Below are positions 34,959-44,390 of a stretch of DNA of 50,106 bases, one piece after another. The notes under the pieces are model-generated. The model saw nothing but the letters and a program-made list of their open reading frames with translations, was not told the DNA's origin and did no database searches. Made by a program: the position numbers and the translations under genes. Position 1 is the first letter of the stretch. Every line of letters starts with the position of its first letter. The stretch is from Clostridium polynesiense (GTDB lineage: Bacteria > Bacillota > Clostridia > Clostridiales > Clostridiaceae): the NCBI RefSeq assembly GCF_000820705.1, contig NZ_CCXI01000113.1, positions 1-50,106 on the forward strand, given 5' to 3'.

Positions 34959-37634
34959 ATGAAATCTTTAGAAGTTAAAAAGGATATTTATTGGGTTGGT
35001 GCCTTTGACCCGGATTTAAGAATTTTTGATATTATAATGTATACCCCTTATGGCACAACTTATAACTCTTATGTTGTTAAAGGAAGTGAAAAAACAGCTA
35101 TATTCGACACCGTTAAGGCTCAGTTTTTTGATCAATATATAGAAAGATTAGATTCCTTAAATATAGATATCAAAAATATTGACTATATAGTAGTAAGCCA
35201 TACAGAGCCTGACCATGCCGGATCCGTAGCAAGAATATTAGAGCTTTCCCCTAAAGCTAAGGTGGTGGGAAGCGCTGCTGCTTTAAAATTCTTAAAAGGA
35301 ATTGCTAACAGAGAATTTGAATCTATAACCGTAGGTGATGGAGACAGCCTAAGCCTTGGAAATAAGACCCTTAACTTTATTTCTACTCCTTTCCTCCATT
35401 GGCCTGATACTATATATACTCATATACCTGAAGATAAAACTTTGATTACCTGCGATTCTTTCGGAACACATTACTGCTTTGAAGGTATGTATGACGATCT
35501 TATACCTGAAGATAAACTGGGAGAATATATGGAGTCTTTAAGATATTACTATGATGTTATCATGGGACCTTTTAAGCCTTATGTACTTAAAGCTTATGAT
35601 AAAATAAAAGACTTGGACATCGATATGATAGTTCCTGGACACGGTCCTATTTTAAGAGAAACCCCTTGGAAGGTAATTGAGCTTTATAAGGAATGGAGTA
35701 CTCCTGTGGAAAATAATACAAAGAAGGTAACTATTTCTTACGTTTCTGCTTATGGATACACTGCTCAAATGGCTGAGACCATAGCAGAAGGTATTAAATC
35801 CGTTGGAAATATAGAGGTTAAACTTTATGATGTAATTCATCATGATATGAAGGATATAGTAAATGATATATCCAATTCAGATGGTATACTTTTTGGCTCC
35901 CCTACTATAGTAAGCGAACTTTTAGAGCCTATAAGAGACTTGTTATCCAAGCTGAATCCTGTTATTCACGGTGGAAAAACAGCTGGAGCCTTCGGTTCTT
36001 ACGGTTGGAGCGGAGAGGCCGTTCCTAGGATTAATACAAGATTAAAAGAGCTTAAAATGAAAATTTATGGCGATGGACTGAAAATAAACTTTAAACCTTC
36101 TGATGAGGATTTAAAGGAATGCTTTAATTACGGAGTAGGTTTTGCCAATATGATGCTGGGAAAATCTCCTGAAGACGATGGTGCTTCATCAAAAAAAAAG
36201 TCATTAAATGATGATGAGTCAGAAGACGATGGTCCCACGCAAAGCTCATCATCCTTTGAAGAAATAAAGGCCTCAGGTAAAGTAAAGCTATGGAAGTGCG
36301 TGATATGCGGAGAGATTTTCGAAGGAGAGCTTCCTCCGGAAATCTGCCCTGTATGCGGCGCTGGCAGGGATCAATTTGAAGAGGTAAAGGCGGCGAAAGA
36401 AGCCTTTAAATCAGAAAGTAAAGATCAATTTATCATTATTGGAAATGGTGCTGCTGGCTTCTATGCAGCAAAATCTATAAGAGAAAGAAATTCAAAATGC
36501 AGTATAACCCTTATTTCTAAAGAAGAGGCTAATTCTTACTTCAGACCTCAGGTTTCTGATTTAATATCCGGACCTGTTCCAGATAAAAAGCTTTATTTGG
36601 TTTCACCGGAATGGTATGAAGAAAATAATATCCATAAAATATTAGGTGCTGAAGTTGTGGAGATAAAATCTCAGGACAAAAAGATAGTATTAAATACCGG
36701 CGAAGAATTAAGCTATGATAAGCTGATACTTGCTAACGGAAGTTATAATTTCGTACTGCCTATTAAAGCGGGAGATATTACTTTAAGTCCTGACAACTAC
36801 AGAAGCATCCAGGGAATATATACTGTTAAGGATATTAAAGATGCTGTCGGCTTAAGGGATTCCCTTGATAAGGCTGAAAACGCAGTAGTTATAGGCGGAG
36901 GTTTGTTAGGTCTTGAGGCTGCCTGGGAAATGCATCAAAAAGGCGTTAAAGTTACAGTAGTAGAATTTTTCCCAAGACTTCTTCCTAGACAGCTGGATTT
37001 AGAAGCAGCAGAACTATTTGAAAAAATAACAAATACCTGCGGCATCGATATAATCCTTGGCGACAGCGCTGAAGAAATTATCCTTAAAGATAATAAAGTA
37101 AGCAGTATAAAATTGAAAAGCGGAAAAACTGTAGATTGCGATGTACTATTATTTTCAGTAGGTATAAGATGCAATATATCCCTTCCAAAGCAAAGCGGTA
37201 TATCCGTTGATAAAGGCATTATAGTAAACAAAAAAATGGAAACTAATCTTCCTGACATTTATGCCTGCGGTGACTGCGCAGAATTAAACGGGATAGTTTA
37301 TGGAAACTGGCCAGCTGCTATTGAAATGGGCAAAGTTGCAGGAATCAATGCTGCAGGAGACAATGCAGAATTCCAGCAATTTGTTTCTTCTGTTATATTT
37401 AACTCTATGAATGCCAGAGTTTTCTCTGCAGGCACTATAAACTTTGAAGATAAGAGCTTAGAGCAGCTTTCCTTTAAAGACGAAAGCAAAAATATCTATA
37501 AAAAGTTATTCTTCAAAGACAATAGGCTCGTAGGCGGAATCCTCTTAGGCAATATAGCGGCTTCTACAAAGATTATGAACGGTATTAAAAAAGCTATAAC
37601 CAAAGAAGAAGCTTTAAGCAGCAATATACTGTAA
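34959..37634 (+). CDS. multidomain flavodiiron protein: diiron/flavodoxin core + rubredoxin + NADH:rubredoxin oxidoreductase
   Basis: 891 residues, a whole oxygen- or NO-reducing chain in one polypeptide. Residues 1–250 are the metallo-β-lactamase-like diiron domain with ligands H81, E83, D85, H86 (HTEPDH), H148, D166 and H228. Residues about 255–400 form the FMN flavodoxin domain (SAYGYTAQMAETIAEG). An acidic linker (about 403–438) leads to a short rubredoxin with C447, C450, C463 and C466. From about 489 follows an FAD/NADH reductase (FIIIGNGAAGFYAAK, VVIGGGLLGLEAAWEMHQKG, YACGDCAEL). The layout is that of the C. difficile-type class F enzyme, an NADH:O2 oxidoreductase. ATG 34959 has GGAGG upstream; a TTG 60 bases earlier is less likely. 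Confidence 0.95.
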   Translation: MKSLEVKKDIYWVGAFDPDLRIFDIIMYTPYGTTYNSYVVKGSEKTAIFDTVKAQFFDQYIERLDSLNIDIKNIDYIVVSHTEPDHAGSVARILELSPKAKVVGSAAALKFLKGIANREFESITVGDGDSLSLGNKTLNFISTPFLHWPDTIYTHIPEDKTLITCDSFGTHYCFEGMYDDLIPEDKLGEYMESLRYYYDVIMGPFKPYVLKAYDKIKDLDIDMIVPGHGPILRETPWKVIELYKEWSTPVENNTKKVTISYVSAYGYTAQMAETIAEGIKSVGNIEVKLYDVIHHDMKDIVNDISNSDGILFGSPTIVSELLEPIRDLLSKLNPVIHGGKTAGAFGSYGWSGEAVPRINTRLKELKMKIYGDGLKINFKPSDEDLKECFNYGVGFANMMLGKSPEDDGASSKKKSLNDDESEDDGPTQSSSSFEEIKASGKVKLWKCVICGEIFEGELPPEICPVCGAGRDQFEEVKAAKEAFKSESKDQFIIIGNGAAGFYAAKSIRERNSKCSITLISKEEANSYFRPQVSDLISGPVPDKKLYLVSPEWYEENNIHKILGAEVVEIKSQDKKIVLNTGEELSYDKLILANGSYNFVLPIKAGDITLSPDNYRSIQGIYTVKDIKDAVGLRDSLDKAENAVVIGGGLLGLEAAWEMHQKGVKVTVVEFFPRLLPRQLDLEAAELFEKITNTCGIDIILGDSAEEIILKDNKVSSIKLKSGKTVDCDVLLFSVGIRCNISLPKQSGISVDKGIIVNKKMETNLPDIYACGDCAELNGIVYGNWPAAIEMGKVAGINAAGDNAEFQQFVSSVIFNSMNARVFSAGTINFEDKSLEQLSFKDESKNIYKKLFFKDNRLVGGILLGNIAASTKIMNGIKKAITKEEALSSNIL

Positions 37635-37694
37635 ACCATACTTTTACCAGCCACATAAGCTTTAATTGTAAATAGTATACTATGATGATAAAAA

Positions 37695-37737
37695 TCGAGA
37701 GTGAGGACTTTAAATAATCCTTCCTCTCGTTTTTATT
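37695..37737 (+). terminator. intrinsic terminator of the flavodiiron gene
   Basis: An imperfect hairpin, CGAGAG…CTCTCG with a partly paired upper stem, followed on the plus strand by TTTTTATTTT, 60 bases after the stop. Confidence 0.7.
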
Positions 37738-37792
37738 TTCACTGAAACAGATTGTCCAATCAGTTTATATAATATAAAATTTAAAATGAAGA

Positions 37793-37816
37793 AAAAAACT
37801 CCTTCCGGAGTTTTTT
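37793..37816 (-). terminator. intrinsic terminator of the ssb gene
   Basis: AAAAAACTCC-TTCC-GGAGTTTTTT: a 10-bp stem with 4-base loop ending in six T on the minus strand, about 110 bases after the ssb stop. Confidence 0.75.
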
Positions 37817-37925
37817 AAAAACATTAAATCTAAGAAATTCCAGAGGAATCCCCCTAAACCTTTCAATTTTAACTTTTAATTCTAAATTAACTTTCAGCAT
37901 TTTAATTCTAAATCAGTTTTAAGCC

Positions 37926-38276
37926 TTACTGTGTCTGCAATTCTTCCTTTTCCGGCCTTTTATTGCTTACAAATCTAAAATCCTCAGCTACAACTTCAGC
38001 AATATATCTCTTTTTACCATCCTCGTCTTCATAGCTACCGGTTCTCAACCTTCCGCTGATGCTGATTAGGCTACCTTTTTTCATATATTCACATACAACC
38101 TGAGCTTTTCTACCCCAAATGGTAACAGGTATAAGGTCTGCTTTTTTCTCACCATCGGCTGAGCGAAAGTTTCTGTCTACAGCAATTACAAATCTTGCAA
38201 ATACTTTTTCACTGCCTTCTAGTATTCTTAATTCTGGATCTTTAATCAATCTGCCAACCAATACAATTTTATTCAT
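37926..38276 (-). CDS. short single-stranded DNA-binding protein (SsbB-like)
   Basis: 116 residues, one OB-fold: MNKIVLVGRLIKDPELRI, ARFVIAVDRNF, IPVTIWGRKAQVVCEYMKKG and LRTGSYEDEDGKKRYIAEVVA. ATG 38276 has GGAGG 8 bases upstream; the longer open frame to 38318 has no ribosome binding site. The replicative SSB ends in an acidic DDDIPF-type tip after a long linker. This protein ends in KEELQTQ without it, like the short competence-type SsbB. It is monocistronic, not between rpsF and rpsR, so it is a secondary paralogue. Confidence 0.9.
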   Translation of the reverse strand: MNKIVLVGRLIKDPELRILEGSEKVFARFVIAVDRNFRSADGEKKADLIPVTIWGRKAQVVCEYMKKGSLISISGRLRTGSYEDEDGKKRYIAEVVAEDFRFVSNKRPEKEELQTQ

Positions 38277-38434
38277 CTTGCATACCTCCAATATAATTCT
38301 ATTGAAGATTATATCCATTATACCTGAGTTTATACATTTATTACTAAATATTCTTCATTTTACATGGTATAATTTATATATTTTTCTATAAGTGATATAA
38401 TATAGAAGACTATAGAAATCATGGGGGAAGGAAA

Positions 38435-40507
38435 ATGAAAAAAATAAGTTCAAAAATAACCTTAGCTATAGTAGTCTGCACTATTTTAGTTTCCTGTACT
38501 GTGGCTATGACAAGCACTTTGATTATTATGAATTCCGTTAAAGCTGAATCGCAGGATAAAATGGGGAATCTTGCAGAAGCAAAAGCTAACAGCTTTGACA
38601 AAACTCTTATGAAGGTTACCTCTGTGTCACACTCCTTAGCTAATGCCGCAGAAAGCATTATAGATATAAATACCTTGAAGAAGGATTTAAATGCCTATGA
38701 CAGCCAAATGAAGCATTTAATCAAGGAGTACTGTGATACAAATAACGAGTTTTCCGGTGTATTTGTAATCTTTGATCCTTCGGTAACCGCTAATGTAAAG
38801 GAATACATAATGCAGGATAAAGATCGTACAGGAAATTATGAGTTTACAAACCAAAGAACAATTGGAGAGTACACCGCTGAAAATGGGGATTTAAAGTGGT
38901 TCTACACATCTCTTAATAATAAAAGCTCCAGCTGGAGCCAGCCCTATACAGATTCAGCTTCGAAGCTTAAGCTTATAACCTACAGTGTACCTGTATTAAA
39001 GGAAGGTGTTGCCATAGGAGTTGCCGGAGTCCATATACCTTTAAGGGATTTTAAGTCTTCTATAGAAGATATGAAGATTTATAATTCCGGATACGGATTT
39101 CTGCTAAATGAAAGCTTTAGATTCGTGATTCATGATAAATATAACGAAGCAGATACTTTAAGCAGCATAGAAGAAGGACGGTTTAATGCTTTAGAAGAGT
39201 ACATAAAATCCAATGGAAACGGCATAACTACTGAAGTTATAAACGGGAAAAAATCAAAAGTGGTTTTTTCACGTATGTCTAATCAGTGGACCTTTGGCAT
39301 TATAGCCCCGGAAAATGAGGTGTATGCACCCATTACACGCCTTATTATCATAGTATCCATCTTAATATTCTTTGGAATTATTTTTTCTATTATTACAGCT
39401 ATGGTCATAAGTGGGAGGATTTCAAAGAAAATAAAGGCAGTGACTCAGGCTATAAAAAGAACTGCGGACTTAAACCTTGAGCATTATGAAAATCAGGATA
39501 TAAATTCAGCTTTGCAGCAAAAGGATGAAATAGGAGAAATGGCTACAGCCCTGGCAAATCTCAGGGAATACTTGAGAAGGGTTGTTTCCCTTTTAAAATC
39601 AAACTCTGAAAATCTCATGGATAATTCAAATATGCTGGTGGAAATAACAAAGCAGAACTCAAGAGCTATTACCGCGGTATCCTCCAGTATAGAAGATCTG
39701 GCACAAGGTGCTATGAAACGAGCTAGGGAATCCAGTGAAGGGCTGCAGGAGCTTTCATTGCTTTCTAAGGAAGTGGAAGAAATCGTGCAAAGCTCCCGAA
39801 GGGTTAACTTTCAATCAGAAATAGCAAAGGATAAGAGTCTTAACGGCTTACAGGCAATGAACCTTTTGAAGGATCGCACTAGTGATAATGAAGATGTAGT
39901 TAATAAATTATCCCATACCACTGAAGATCTGACAAAGGCCTCTAATAGCATAAGCAGCATAGTCACCAGTATAAGCTCCATTGCAGAGCAAACTAACCTT
40001 TTAGCTCTGAATGCAGCTATAGAGGCTGCCAGAGCCGGTGAGTCAGGGAAAGGATTCTCTGTAGTAGCTGAGGAAATCAGAAAACTCTCTGAACAGACTT
40101 CAGAATCCACAAAGACTATAGGAACCATAACAAATCAGATAGTAAAAAGCATTTCAGATATGAAAAATAACATGGAGCTTTCTAAAAGTGTAATGACGGA
40201 GGAAAAACTTTCTGTAGACAACGCAGAAACCTCCTTCCATGAAATATATGATGCTATAGAGGAAACTACCAAGCAGATTGAAGTTCTTTCTGAAAAAGTT
40301 AATAGAGTAAATCAAAAGAAAGATATAGTTCTTTCTATATTTGAAGATATATCTTCCATAGCACAGGAATCAGCCGCCTCATCGGAAGAAATATCAGCTT
40401 CTGTGGAAGAGCAGTCAACCTCCATGGAAGAAATCACAAACTCAGCCTCTGCCTTAAGCAGCATTGTCACAGATTTAGATGAGGTTACCGGCAGATTTAA
40501 AATATAA
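38435..40507 (+). CDS. methyl-accepting chemotaxis protein with dCache-type sensor
   Basis: 690 residues. TM1 at about 8–33 ([20 protein letters not shown]), an extracellular domain to about residue 300 with the Cache pattern ([46 protein letters not shown]), TM2 around 303–328, HAMP, then the signalling hairpin with [18 protein letters not shown] and [19 protein letters not shown]. Double Cache sensors often bind amino acids or carboxylates. ATG has GGGGGAAGG upstream. It is one of the few plus-strand genes and is divergent from ssb. Confidence 0.93.
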   Translation: MKKISSKITLAIVVCTILVSCTVAMTSTLIIMNSVKAESQDKMGNLAEAKANSFDKTLMKVTSVSHSLANAAESIIDINTLKKDLNAYDSQMKHLIKEYCDTNNEFSGVFVIFDPSVTANVKEYIMQDKDRTGNYEFTNQRTIGEYTAENGDLKWFYTSLNNKSSSWSQPYTDSASKLKLITYSVPVLKEGVAIGVAGVHIPLRDFKSSIEDMKIYNSGYGFLLNESFRFVIHDKYNEADTLSSIEEGRFNALEEYIKSNGNGITTEVINGKKSKVVFSRMSNQWTFGIIAPENEVYAPITRLIIIVSILIFFGIIFSIITAMVISGRISKKIKAVTQAIKRTADLNLEHYENQDINSALQQKDEIGEMATALANLREYLRRVVSLLKSNSENLMDNSNMLVEITKQNSRAITAVSSSIEDLAQGAMKRARESSEGLQELSLLSKEVEEIVQSSRRVNFQSEIAKDKSLNGLQAMNLLKDRTSDNEDVVNKLSHTTEDLTKASNSISSIVTSISSIAEQTNLLALNAAIEAARAGESGKGFSVVAEEIRKLSEQTSESTKTIGTITNQIVKSISDMKNNMELSKSVMTEEKLSVDNAETSFHEIYDAIEETTKQIEVLSEKVNRVNQKKDIVLSIFEDISSIAQESAASSEEISASVEEQSTSMEEITNSASALSSIVTDLDEVTGRFKI

Positions 40508-40530
40508 TTCTGATTATAAAATATATAAAA

Positions 40531-40580
40531 ATAAAAAGCTTTGGCGGAGAAACATAAAACTTCCTGCCAAAGCTTTTTAT
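40531..40580. terminator. bidirectional terminator between the dCache receptor and the LCP gene
   Basis: AAAAAGCTTTGGC (40533–40545) pairs with GCCAAAGCTTTTT (40566–40578), a 13-bp stem with T runs on both strands. It serves the plus-strand receptor and the minus-strand LCP gene, whose stop adjoins it. Confidence 0.85.
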
Positions 40581-41561
40581 TTAATTTGTATAAATAAATC
40601 TGTGGAGCTTTTCTATATTTTTATCTCTATCCCACTTTAGATAAAAAACACCTTTTATTTCAGTGTCCTGCTTAAACTCATCATAGGGACATCTAGTTTC
40701 CTTGATTCCATTTTTACCGTAAAGAACTACCTTTGATCCTAATGATATCATTTCAGTGTTGGATAAACTTGTTTCAACATAAGGTGCAAGTTTGTTTACC
40801 AGCTCAGGATACCTGGTTATAGGAGCACTTTTAATTTTATCAAACACAGCAAAAAGCACCCTTCTCTGCCTTTCCGTCCTTTCATAATCAAAATTGCCAA
40901 CATACCTTATCCTGCTGTATGCCACCGCCTGCTGTCCGTTAATTTTCTGATGTCCTGAATTTGAAAGAGGAGTATACTTTGTTCCGGTGATCTTTGCAAT
41001 GCTTTTAGCATAGGAGTTTAAAAGAGGAAGCTCGTTAGCTTTAACGTTTATCTCTATCCCTCCAATTGCATCTATAATGTTAGCCAAGCCTCCGAAATCC
41101 ACCTTCACATAATCCTTAATATCCAGCTTAAACTGCTCATTTACAACTTTTACCGAATTAACTTCTCCTCCGTAGTTATAGGCATAATTAAGTTTATTAA
41201 CATTATTATCGCCGTAAAACACATAAGTATCCCTTAAAAGAGAGGACATTTTAATCTGCTTTTTAGTATTGTCTATGGAAAGGACTATTATGCTGTCAGA
41301 GGCATTCTCCTCTTTATCCACTCCTAATAAAAGTATATTTGTCACGTCGTTTCTTTTTATATCCTTTCCTTCCTCATTCTGTATGGTATCAGGTATTTCG
41401 CTTACCGAAACCGCATTTTCATCTATTTTTATATTTTTAATTTTATTTAGGTAAAAATACCCTACTGCTCCTGCAGAGACTGCAAGCACCAATAATACAC
41501 CAAGAATAATAGCTACGATCTTTACACCCCTGTGTTTCCTCTTGTTACTGTTCCCCTTCAT
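40581..41561 (-). CDS. LytR-CpsA-Psr (LCP) family cell-wall glycopolymer ligase
   Basis: 326 residues. A basic N-terminus and one membrane helix (IVAIILGVLLVLAVSAGAVG) precede the extracellular LCP domain: TNILLLGVDKEENASDSIIV, MSSLLRDTYVFYG, KLNYAYNYGG, and the arginine-rich SRIRYVGNFDYERTERQRR. These Arg/Asp residues bind the pyrophosphate of polyprenyl-linked glycopolymers. LCP enzymes attach teichoic acids or capsule to peptidoglycan. ATG has GGAAGGTGG upstream. It follows the ABC importer operon in the same direction, after a terminator. Confidence 0.93.
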   Translation of the reverse strand: MKGNSNKRKHRGVKIVAIILGVLLVLAVSAGAVGYFYLNKIKNIKIDENAVSVSEIPDTIQNEEGKDIKRNDVTNILLLGVDKEENASDSIIVLSIDNTKKQIKMSSLLRDTYVFYGDNNVNKLNYAYNYGGEVNSVKVVNEQFKLDIKDYVKVDFGGLANIIDAIGGIEINVKANELPLLNSYAKSIAKITGTKYTPLSNSGHQKINGQQAVAYSRIRYVGNFDYERTERQRRVLFAVFDKIKSAPITRYPELVNKLAPYVETSLSNTEMISLGSKVVLYGKNGIKETRCPYDEFKQDTEIKGVFYLKWDRDKNIEKLHRFIYTN

Positions 41562-41642
41562 AAAAATCCACCTTCCTTATTGCTTTGCTCAGCAATCTGT
41601 ACGCTATCAGACAGCTAAAATTATTATACATTATATTATACG

Positions 41643-41682
41643 TAAAATCCTCCAATAAAAGTTAAAATACTTTTATTGGAGG
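41643..41682 (-). terminator. intrinsic terminator of the ABC importer operon
   Basis: A 13-bp perfect stem (41649–41661 with 41670–41682) with an 8-base loop, followed on the minus strand by ATTTTACG. It lies just after the permease stop. Confidence 0.75.
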
Positions 41683-41689
41683 TTATTAT

Positions 41690-43393
41690 TTATATAGGAT
41701 TATTAATTTTAATTTTCTCCATTCTTTTTTTAATATATCTATGCTTCATACTCTTAAGCTTTTCAAGGGTAAACTTAAAGATAATATTGGTTAATATTAT
41801 GAGTACCGCTACTGCCGCTGCAGTAGAAATATCCCCTGCATCGTACCTGTCTATCATTTCTACTGATGCCACTTTTGTTTTTGTGGTATATAAAAAGGTT
41901 ACCGCAGATACTGTCATCATAGAATTTACAAAGAAATATGAAAAGCTTTCGATAATTGCAGTTTTGGACATGGGTAGTATAACCCTAAAAAACACATGAT
42001 ACCAAGGCATCCCCAATGATTCCGACAAATTCTCGTATTCTCTATCCAGCTGCTTCATGCTTCCTGTAATAGTCTGAAAAGGAACAGAGTAAAAATGCAG
42101 TACATTGGCAAGTATCAGTATAAAAAATGTCCCGTATATAAAATTCAACGGATTATCTTTATCGTTAAAATGAAGGATATAAGATAAACCTACTACAAGC
42201 CCAGGCAATGCTAAAGGAATTAAGGATAAAAATCTCACCGCCGTTCTAAGGGGCTTGAAATCTCTTCCTCTTTCACTTATATATGAAGCTATAATGGTTA
42301 TGATAGTCCCCATAACAGCACTGAGCATGGCTACAAATATAGTATCCCTATATATCTCCATTACGCTTTTACCTAAGGTTTTAATCTTAAACCACTGAAG
42401 TGTTAAGCTTAAATCATAAGGCCATCTCTTTACCAGAGCAGCAAATAATATTGTGACAAAGATTCCTAGTATTATGAAAGATACTGACGCAGTGAAAAAG
42501 GCAAGTACGATGTCTCTTCCTTTATTTTCTTTAATTATATAAGGTCTTGCCTTTGAATCCACCGCTGAATTCCTTCGGCTAATTAACCTGTCTGCAATAA
42601 AAGCTATAACAGAAGGTATAATAAGCAGCATTCCTACCACAGCACCCATGGTTATGTTCTGCTGTCCTATAACCTGTTTAAATATGTCCGTAGCAAGAAG
42701 ATTATAGTTGCCTCCTACTACCTTAGGGGCTCCAAAATCCGTAAACACCATTGTAAATGCTGAAAAGAAGGCACTGATAATTCCAAACTTAACTCCCGGC
42801 AGTGTTATCGTGAAAAACTGCTTTACACTACTAGTACCCATTACTTCTGCAGCCTCATATAACCTGTAATCTACTGTCTTAAAGGCTACAGAAAGCATCA
42901 GGTAGACCGCAGGAAAAACGTATATTGCCTCTGCAAATACTATTCCCCATTTTCCGTAAAGAGGAAACTCAAAATTCAGCCAGGGTAAAGCCCCAAAAAA
43001 ACCGGAGGTTATAATCCCCTTTGCTCCGAAAAGGTAAATCAGTGCTATACCATGGGTCATTGAGGGTGCAAAAAGAGGCAGCATGGCAATCCACCTATAT
43101 ATTCCCTTACCCCTTATGCTGCTTCTCTCCAGTGCATACACATACCAAAAAGCTATAAATAAAACTATCACAGTAGTTATCAGCGAAACGGAAAAGCTGT
43201 GGCTTACGGAGCTTGCAACTCCCGGAGAAGAAAAATACTTTTGAAAATTTTTTATACCTATAAAGCTTCCATTAGAAAAAAACACCCTGGAAAAAAGCGT
43301 CATAATAGGCAGCAGAAGAGCTGATACCAAAAAACACAGTGAAACTCCAAGGAATAGGAGCTTTAAAAATCGTGACTTTCCCATTGTCCTCAA
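41690..43393 (-). CDS. ABC importer permease, fused double permease (2-aminoethylphosphonate/iron type)
   Basis: 567 residues with about twelve membrane helices, two consecutive permease domains in one chain. The first EAA-like loop lies around YRLYEAAEVMGTSSVKQFF and the second around YENLSESLGMPWYHVFF. Fused permeases of this length occur in the Fe3+ (FbpB) and the putative 2-aminoethylphosphonate (PhnU2/AepW) families; the neighbours favour the second. The start is TTG at 43393 with GGAGG 7 bases before it; an ATG at 43384 is possible. It follows the ATPase stop by two bases. Confidence 0.85.
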   Translation of the reverse strand: MRTMGKSRFLKLLFLGVSLCFLVSALLLPIMTLFSRVFFSNGSFIGIKNFQKYFSSPGVASSVSHSFSVSLITTVIVLFIAFWYVYALERSSIRGKGIYRWIAMLPLFAPSMTHGIALIYLFGAKGIITSGFFGALPWLNFEFPLYGKWGIVFAEAIYVFPAVYLMLSVAFKTVDYRLYEAAEVMGTSSVKQFFTITLPGVKFGIISAFFSAFTMVFTDFGAPKVVGGNYNLLATDIFKQVIGQQNITMGAVVGMLLIIPSVIAFIADRLISRRNSAVDSKARPYIIKENKGRDIVLAFFTASVSFIILGIFVTILFAALVKRWPYDLSLTLQWFKIKTLGKSVMEIYRDTIFVAMLSAVMGTIITIIASYISERGRDFKPLRTAVRFLSLIPLALPGLVVGLSYILHFNDKDNPLNFIYGTFFILILANVLHFYSVPFQTITGSMKQLDREYENLSESLGMPWYHVFFRVILPMSKTAIIESFSYFFVNSMMTVSAVTFLYTTKTKVASVEMIDRYDAGDISTAAAVAVLIILTNIIFKFTLEKLKSMKHRYIKKRMEKIKINNPI

Positions 43394-43395
43394 AG

Positions 43396-44376
43396 TTATT
43401 CCTCCAATTTCTTAAGATTTAAAGTATTTATGAAGATATCTGAACCCATTTTTAAGTTAAATTTTTCTTCTATAGCTGAAAACATGTCTATAGCTATTTC
43501 TCCGCATTCTAATTCTTCTTCTGCATCTGCGGTTATTCTGTAAAAGGGTCCTCTAAACTCTATACTTTTAACCTTATATTTTTCGTAGCCCTCTTTCTCT
43601 TCTATGGAATATTCCACTTCTTCCGGTCTTATCATAAAAATATCATCCGCTTTTCTTATAAAATTAACCTTTCCTATAAAATCAGCTGCATACTGATTTA
43701 CAGGATGCTTATAAATTTCTTCCGGGGTGCCTATTTGAACTATTTCAGCCTCCTTCATAACCACTATTTTATCAGCAAGGGTTAATGCCTCCTCCTGGTC
43801 ATGGGTTACCATTATAGTAGTTATTCCTAGCTTTTGCTGAATCATCTTTAATTCATGCCTTAAATACTCCCTTACCTTTGCATCTAAGGCGCTTAACGGC
43901 TCATCTAAAAGAAGTATATTTGGAGAAAGGGCAACAGCTCTTGCCAGGGCTACCCTCTGCTGTTGACCTCCTGAAAGTTCATTAGGATATTTATGCTTTT
44001 CAGACATAAGCCCTACAAGTTCCAAAACTTCATTTACCTTTGAGTTTATCTCCTCTTTGGAAAGCTTTTTATTCTTTAATCCATAAGCTATATTTTTTTC
44101 AATGGTCATGTTTGGAAAAAGCACATAATTTTGAAATACTATTCCCATATTTCTTTTGGACGCTTCCAGATTTGTAATATCTTTATTCTCCAGGAGAATT
44201 ACTCCTTCATCAGCCCTTTCGAGACCGCATATTATCCTTAAAAGAGTAGTTTTGCCGCATCCGGAAGGTCCTAAAAAACACAGGAATTCCCCTTTGTTTA
44301 TTTCAAGATTTATATCTTTAAGAGCATTAAACTTCCCAAATTTTTTATTTACACCTTCTATTTTAAGATAACTCAT
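43396..44376 (-). CDS. ABC importer ATPase (2-aminoethylphosphonate/iron type)
   Basis: 326 residues. Walker A GPSGCGKTTLLRIICGL near residue 38, Q-loop VFQNYVLFPNMTIEKNIAYG, signature LSGGQQQRVALARAVALS, Walker B LLLDEPLSALD, and MVTHDQEEALTLAD. The C-terminal 85 residues form a TOBE-like regulatory domain (FMIRPEEVEY). ATG 44376 has GGAG 9 bases upstream; an ATG at 44391, overlapping the binding-protein stop, lacks one. It energises the adjoining permease. Confidence 0.93.
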   Translation of the reverse strand: MSYLKIEGVNKKFGKFNALKDINLEINKGEFLCFLGPSGCGKTTLLRIICGLERADEGVILLENKDITNLEASKRNMGIVFQNYVLFPNMTIEKNIAYGLKNKKLSKEEINSKVNEVLELVGLMSEKHKYPNELSGGQQQRVALARAVALSPNILLLDEPLSALDAKVREYLRHELKMIQQKLGITTIMVTHDQEEALTLADKIVVMKEAEIVQIGTPEEIYKHPVNQYAADFIGKVNFIRKADDIFMIRPEEVEYSIEEKEGYEKYKVKSIEFRGPFYRITADAEEELECGEIAIDMFSAIEEKFNLKMGSDIFINTLNLKKLEE

Positions 44377-44390
44377 ATCACTGCACTCCA

